Source: Dromaius novaehollandiae
Taxonomy: Eukaryota; Chordata; Aves; Casuariiformes; Dromaiidae
Assembly: GCF_036370855.1 (NCBI RefSeq)
Contig: NC_088112.1
Span: forward strand, 20,886,469-20,950,468
Direction of reading: 5' to 3'
DNA length: 64,000 nt
Below are positions 59,501-64,000 of the stretch, piece after piece (position 1 is the first letter of the stretch; the number at the start of each line of letters is the position of its first letter). Made by a program: the position numbers and the translations under genes. The notes beneath the pieces are model-generated. The model was not told the origin of the DNA. It worked only from the letters and a program-made list of their open reading frames with translations, and did not search any database.

Positions 59501-60570
59501 TCTGCGTGCCTCCGCGCTCCTCCCTGCTGTCATCACTGATGCTGCAGAAGACGAAATGGGAGCAAGCGGAGGAAGATGGGCAACCGTTTCTCACCCCCTT
59601 CCCTGCAGTCGGGCCTCCGAGAGCTTAGCAGATGTATTTATACCCAAAGTGATGTTTGCAACTAACCTCATCTCTGCTGTCGCGTTTGCAAAGCATGTTT
59701 TAGAGCTTTGTGTTGACCCGGCCGATGTCCGTAGGCTGCTAATCCCCAGCTGGGGTTGGTGGTGTATCTGCATCGTCGCTCCTGCACGTCTGCAAGAAGA
59801 GGAGACAGAGATGGGGACAGGGAGCAACCGTAACCCCGAGCAAGGCGGTCGCGGGGTCTCCATCACGCTCAGAAACGCTTCTCCCGGCTCTGCATTGCAA
59901 CGCTGCCCAAAGGCACCGAATGCAAAGACTGGACGCTAATTAGCTGTGATCCGGGGAGACCTGGGAAATATGGGCCTCTTCCCGGAGCAGCGTTGCAGAG
60001 CACCAGCATCGTCCCCAATCCCTTCCTCCGAGCGTGGTTAATTCTGGCACGTCTCGGCTTTGCCCCCGTGGCAGAGCCCAGGCCGCTGCTCCCAGCGTCT
60101 CCCCAGCTCCATCACGCTGCAGCCCTGTTCAACACGAGTCCTGTTTACCAATAAATCAGTCTGAATTTATAATAAACCTGACAGTGCTGAACTGATTGGC
60201 TGGTTTTTTTTTTTTCTTTAGACCTATTAACTGACACTCAGCTATGATCCTAAAACAGATGTTTGAGCGTATAAAATTATGTTGTGAGGTTTGAAATTGC
60301 AGATACAATTACAACCTTCATTTTTATTGCCGCTCATGAGCGTTAAATGCAACTAGATCTACATTTGAAATCCAGTTATTACCATTTTTCTTCATCTCTC
60401 CCAAGCCCAGATTGACTTACAGAACTGTCACACTGGTAATTACTCTCCTCGTCTGATGAACGCAGAGAAACGAGCAGAAAACTTGGTGGAATTCGTTTAA
60501 TGTTCATCACAGACGAATGACACATATCTTGCTGGGCTTCCAGGAGCAAAGGCACTGCCAGCTCAACAGA
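53545..60570. other. Non-coding with AT-rich and CpG-rich alternation
   Basis: CpG-richer patches lie at about 54080-54250, 55450-55640, 57400-57460 and 59340-59500. AT-rich blocks lie at about 54990-55250, 58300-58440 and 60160-60500. An octamer ATGCAAAT is at 57181-57188, an A-run at about 54885-54896 and a T-run at about 60205-60217. No gene or transposon is supported. Confidence 0.5.
56133..56164. repeat. Two-copy 16-bp tandem duplication
   Basis: CCTCAACAGCTGGA is repeated at a 16-base interval. Each copy contains the E-box CAGCTG. It is a small local duplication. Confidence 0.85.
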
Positions 60571-60606
60571 GAAGAAAGGAAGGAAGGAAGGAAGGAAGGA
60601 AGAAGG
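60571..60606. repeat. GGAA microsatellite
   Basis: About seven AAGG/GGAA units with an imperfect left end form a purine-only tract. GGAA arrays can bind ETS-family factors, but nothing here shows such use. Confidence 0.93.
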
Positions 60607-63220
60607 TCTTCTGTCCTACAGAAACGAGGTGACTTGCGGGAAGAGGAGCCGGGGTCCAACCTCGCACCAGGGCGCAGCAGCAAACCTCCACCCGTGGTGT
60701 GAGCCCGGCCCCGGGAGCGACAAGAGCTGCGGGTTTCATGCGTTTGGGGCTCCTTCCTTTCCTTTTTTTAATAATATTTTCTATGGTTCATGTTTTCACG
60801 CTTTTCTCCCCAGTGACAGCTGGAAACATACTTGACCTGCTGGAAGAAAGAAACGGGATCAGCCCACGGCATCGCCTGCGTCGGGACCTTCACAACAGCC
60901 GGGTGATTTCGGGTGCCTGGCAGCATTAAGGGCATTAAATAGGAAACTCGGTCAGTACGAGAAGCCACGCGCCACTCCGGGACTGGTCAACACCAGGCCA
61001 GACACAAGGGGTGGGAATGGGCTGCGGGCTGAGCGGGGGCAGAGGTGCAGTACGCTGGGTGCTGCAAACGGGATCTCCACCCCGCTGGCTCCTTACCCAC
61101 GCTCTCTTCCCAAGAAATCCGATTTTCCTTCTGTAAAACACGACCCCGGCTGCAGAAGCCCGGCACGGCGCTGGCTTGGGAACGCCGGGCGGAAGAAAAG
61201 CCTGAAATCAAACGAAGTCACTAAGCAGGAACGCTCGCTAATGAAGCTGCCGCTTCTTAATTTGACTTTACAAAACAAATCACTCGCTGCAGCACGGCCA
61301 TAACAGCACCAGGCTTCCCAATAAAACTCGGGTGCTGCCTGCCGTCTCCCAGACCTTCTCCGTAGTTTGTGCTCGTTTCCACCGCGCCGGCCCGCGGGAA
61401 GGAGAGCGGCACAGCCGCCCGCCCGGGGCAGACGGAAAAGAGCCGGGAAAAGGCCACGGGTCTTACGATGAGGGGCAAATATTACAAACAAAAATGGGTC
61501 ATGAAGACAACTGAGGAGAGAAGCTGGGCAAAACGCAGGTGCTTCCCCCAGCTCAGCTCAGCCGAGGCCGCAGCGGACAAGACCCAGCACCGGGAGCAGC
61601 CCCGGGAAAAAGCTCCGGCTCTTCCGCCGTGGTGTCTGCACCACATTGGCTTTGTAAAATACGGAAATATCTATGGCATCTCCTTAAGGAGAATTGCATG
61701 TCAGCGCTTTTCATCCCTGCAGAAACGAAGCCTCCATCCCGCTGCAGGGCCGTCGTGCTCCCCGGGCCACCAAGGACAGTGCGATGCGGCCATGAGCATC
61801 CCGGGACACCCCGCCTCGGGTTTCCCTTTCGGCACCTGCCAAAAACCCACCTTTCCAAGCCCCAGAGGCAGCTGCCTCCTGACTTAGCGGCACGCAGGCC
61901 TGGCCCTGCAAAGGGGCTGTTGCAGAGCACCGACGAAAACGCAGGCAATGCTGTCCTCTTGTGGCTGTCTGTCTGTATTTCATCCCCCCAAATTCGCTGC
62001 TGCTCAGGCTTTTGCATCCCTCCTTTTGCGATGTTTCCTTGGAAAGATGCCGAGGTCCCGGCGCCCCGCTCGAAGGTTTTGCCCTGCGGCACCGAACCCG
62101 GCTCTGCCGCAGCCCGGGACGGCGCGGGAAGGGGATGGGGACGGGGACCCGCAGCCACCACCGCGTGCTGGGCCCCAATGGGACCTGAGCAAGGGCTTTG
62201 GGCAAACTATTCCCCTGCCAAATGCACATGCAGTTTCTTAGCATCCAAACTGCCCAGATCTGGGAACTGGAAAGGGTTAAATGTTCTGGTTTTAAACTTT
62301 CAGAATGAGATGGTCCGAGGTTTCATTTCAAAAATCAAACATAATTTTCAGGAGTTAAAAAACTAAACTAGCAATGACCAAGTAATCCTGGGAAACAAAA
62401 CCGAAGAGGTCCCAGTGTGGGAAATAAGGCAGGTAACAGGCGAGATGCACAGAGCTCGCTCACAGGTAAAACCGCCCCGACGGCCTGGCGCAGCCGCGTC
62501 CCGCAGGCCCGGGGCAAGGGAGCAGGCGTGGGGCTCCCACGCCATTCGGCCTGCAGGAGCAAACACCAAAAACCTTCAGCCTTCACTCATCGTCACGTAC
62601 CCCTTAAAGAACCGCTGCACTCCATAAAAACCTGCATTAGCCATTGCGTTTCGGTTTAGCTTACTTTCTGGATGATCAGCAAACGAACGGAGAGGAAGAG
62701 CGGTAGGAAGCGGTGCCAGGCACTGGGCAGGAGCAGCCGCCGGGACGGATGGAGCAGCCCGGAGGGGCCGTGCTCGGGACCAGGAGCATCCGCTGCAGCA
62801 CAAACACTCTTTACTGGGCCCCCCAGTCCACCAAGGCCGGGTGAACTCAGTGCAGCGGCCGCTCCTGCCCCTCTCCCCCGGGCTGCACACGGAGGGAACA
62901 GCCTGCTCCAGCTGTACATCCTCACCCTATGTACAGCTTTCTCTATTTCGTACAGCGTAACCAGCCGCGAGGCTTTGGGGCGGTTCTGCCCCAGGCTTTG
63001 CCTTGCACCCACTTCCCCGGGTCTGGCTCAGCCCAGCACGGGACACGAGTGCCCATCACCGTGGCGCCAGGCCTCCCGGCAGCACCCCAACGCAGCCCAG
63101 GGAGAGCAAGCGCAGCGCCGGGCAGCGGCACGAGCGGCTTCGGAGGGAGGAGGACGGTGCTGCCAGGGGCAGAGGTGCCTCCTCCCACCCCACCAGCCGC
63201 CAAGAAAGATCTGCCGAAAA
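60607..63220. other. CpG-rich non-coding sequence
   Basis: CG dinucleotides are frequent, with peaks at about 61380-61450, 62040-62170 and 62470-63200. Frames of up to 275 codons (61539-62366 plus, 61553-62161 minus) overlap on opposite strands and reflect composition. It ends abruptly where the AT-rich 3' UTR-like block begins at about 63.23 kb. Confidence 0.5.
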
Positions 63221-64000
63221 CCGCCAACGTATGTAGATTGTTTATTGATTCCAACATATTAATAGATTGGATAATAAACAGTACTTTTAAACATTCTCTT
63301 AACCAAAATATAACAAATATTTACAATCACTCAGTAAAAATACAAAAAGCATACAGAGGCACTGTCTTTCTAAAAGACATAAGTGTAAGAGGTATCAAAA
63401 AATAGGAGACAAACATTGCTTGTTACAGAATACTTTACAATCACTGACTTGTGCAGTACAATTGCTATTGGAATATCATTACATCTGTGCAGTTTCGCCA
63501 ATATGCTCACACATTTAGAATTTAATTAATACCAAGCTAAACTGCATTCCAGGGATATCAAAAATAAAGATAAAACGATAAAAAGCACAACAAAAGCAAA
63601 AGCTGAACTGGGAACCCCAGGTAGATTACCCTCTGTACAAGCGCTCTAAAATATAATGTGTAAAGCTTTTCTGGAGAGAGAGTATCCCTTTTTTCTTCTG
63701 TTTTGGGGGAAGGCTGTGGTAAGTATATCTTTTAAAAAAAGACAACGTCTTTCGTCTCCTACTTCAGCGCTGCTGACCGCGACGGCACCGCTTATGCCAA
63801 GAAGGACAAAACTAATGAGCCAAAGGCAGCATCGCGTTGGCAGCCACGAGCAGGCATCCAGCCCTTCTCACACGTACACATCTCAAAGAAAGCAGAAGTT
63901 TCCTTTCCTTTATATTGTACATACGGGCAGCGAAACCAGTGCTCAGACTCCGTTTTCCCTTCTCTGCAACTGGAGAGGCCAATTAAGCTCAGAGGATGGC
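63221..64000 (-). other. Probable 3' UTR of a minus-strand gene extending past the right edge
   Basis: Composition changes sharply at about 63.23 kb, from CpG-rich to AT-rich. Just inside the boundary the minus strand carries AATAAA (63246-63241). Read on the minus strand the block is stop-dense, T-rich, and holds features usual in 3' UTRs: a Pumilio-type TGTAAATA (63325-63318), several TTTTTGTATTTTTA-like stretches and ATTTA-type elements. No coding frame is present up to 64000, so the UTR would be at least about 770 bases long, as in many developmental regulators. The gene is not identified. Confidence 0.45.
63241..63246 (-). promoter_or_regulatory. Polyadenylation signal AATAAA (minus strand)
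   Basis: TTTATT on the plus strand gives a canonical AATAAA on the minus strand. Cleavage would fall about 10-30 bases further left, which coincides with the abrupt change to CpG-rich sequence. Confidence 0.45.

Noticed and set aside
61539..62366. 275-codon plus frame and a 202-codon minus frame over the same bases
   Set aside because: Mutually overlapping frames in GC-rich DNA where stop codons are rare. Neither has a domain or codon periodicity that I can see.
1..64000. CRISPR arrays, tRNA, rRNA, snRNA or bacterial operons
   Set aside because: No regularly spaced direct repeats with unique spacers, and no recognisable structural RNA sequences were found. The composition and repeats are vertebrate.

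Overview
The window looks like non-coding vertebrate DNA, most likely from a bird or another sauropsid. It has no operon structure and no long conserved open frames. Interspersed repeats are very sparse: one clear CR1 LINE 3' fragment (11.0-11.2 kb) and four old MIR/CORE-SINE-like relics. There are vertebrate-style microsatellites, scattered orphan CpG-rich patches, and many AT-rich blocks with homeodomain-, GATA- and octamer-like motifs. I recognise no protein-coding gene. Most frames over 60 codons start at GTG or TTG, lie in GC-rich sequence, or look like chance. The species cannot be fixed from the sequence alone.

Layout. 0-11 kb: AT-rich non-coding DNA, a CpG-rich patch at 1.37-1.65 kb, a TA/CA microsatellite (4.35 kb) and a GT microsatellite (7.45 kb). 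11-26 kb: the CR1 fragment, a 35-bp tandem duplication (12.2 kb), a near-perfect GC-rich hairpin (14.55 kb), a compact G-quadruplex motif (16.4 kb), a purine-pyrimidine alternating GT tract (20.5 kb) and a five-copy 30-bp minisatellite (21.6 kb). 26.4-31.9 kb: a CpG-poor block that differs from its surroundings. On its minus strand lie splice-like and polyadenylation-like signals that join into one short open frame, a possible undescribed transcript. 32-52 kb: more non-coding DNA with CpG-rich patches (40.4-42.0 kb) and three antisense MIR-like SINEs within about 7 kb (42.2, 46.8 and 48.8 kb). 52-53.6 kb: an ancient repeat remnant and an unexplained 210-codon ATG frame. 60.6-63.2 kb: CpG-rich sequence that ends abruptly at about 63.23 kb. 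From there to the right edge is AT-rich sequence that reads best as the 3' UTR of a minus-strand gene whose coding part lies beyond the window.

Taken together, this resembles the downstream side of a gene desert: long stretches with few transposons, AT-rich blocks that may be regulatory, and one transcription unit entering from the right. The regulatory reading is inference. It needs multi-species alignment and expression data.
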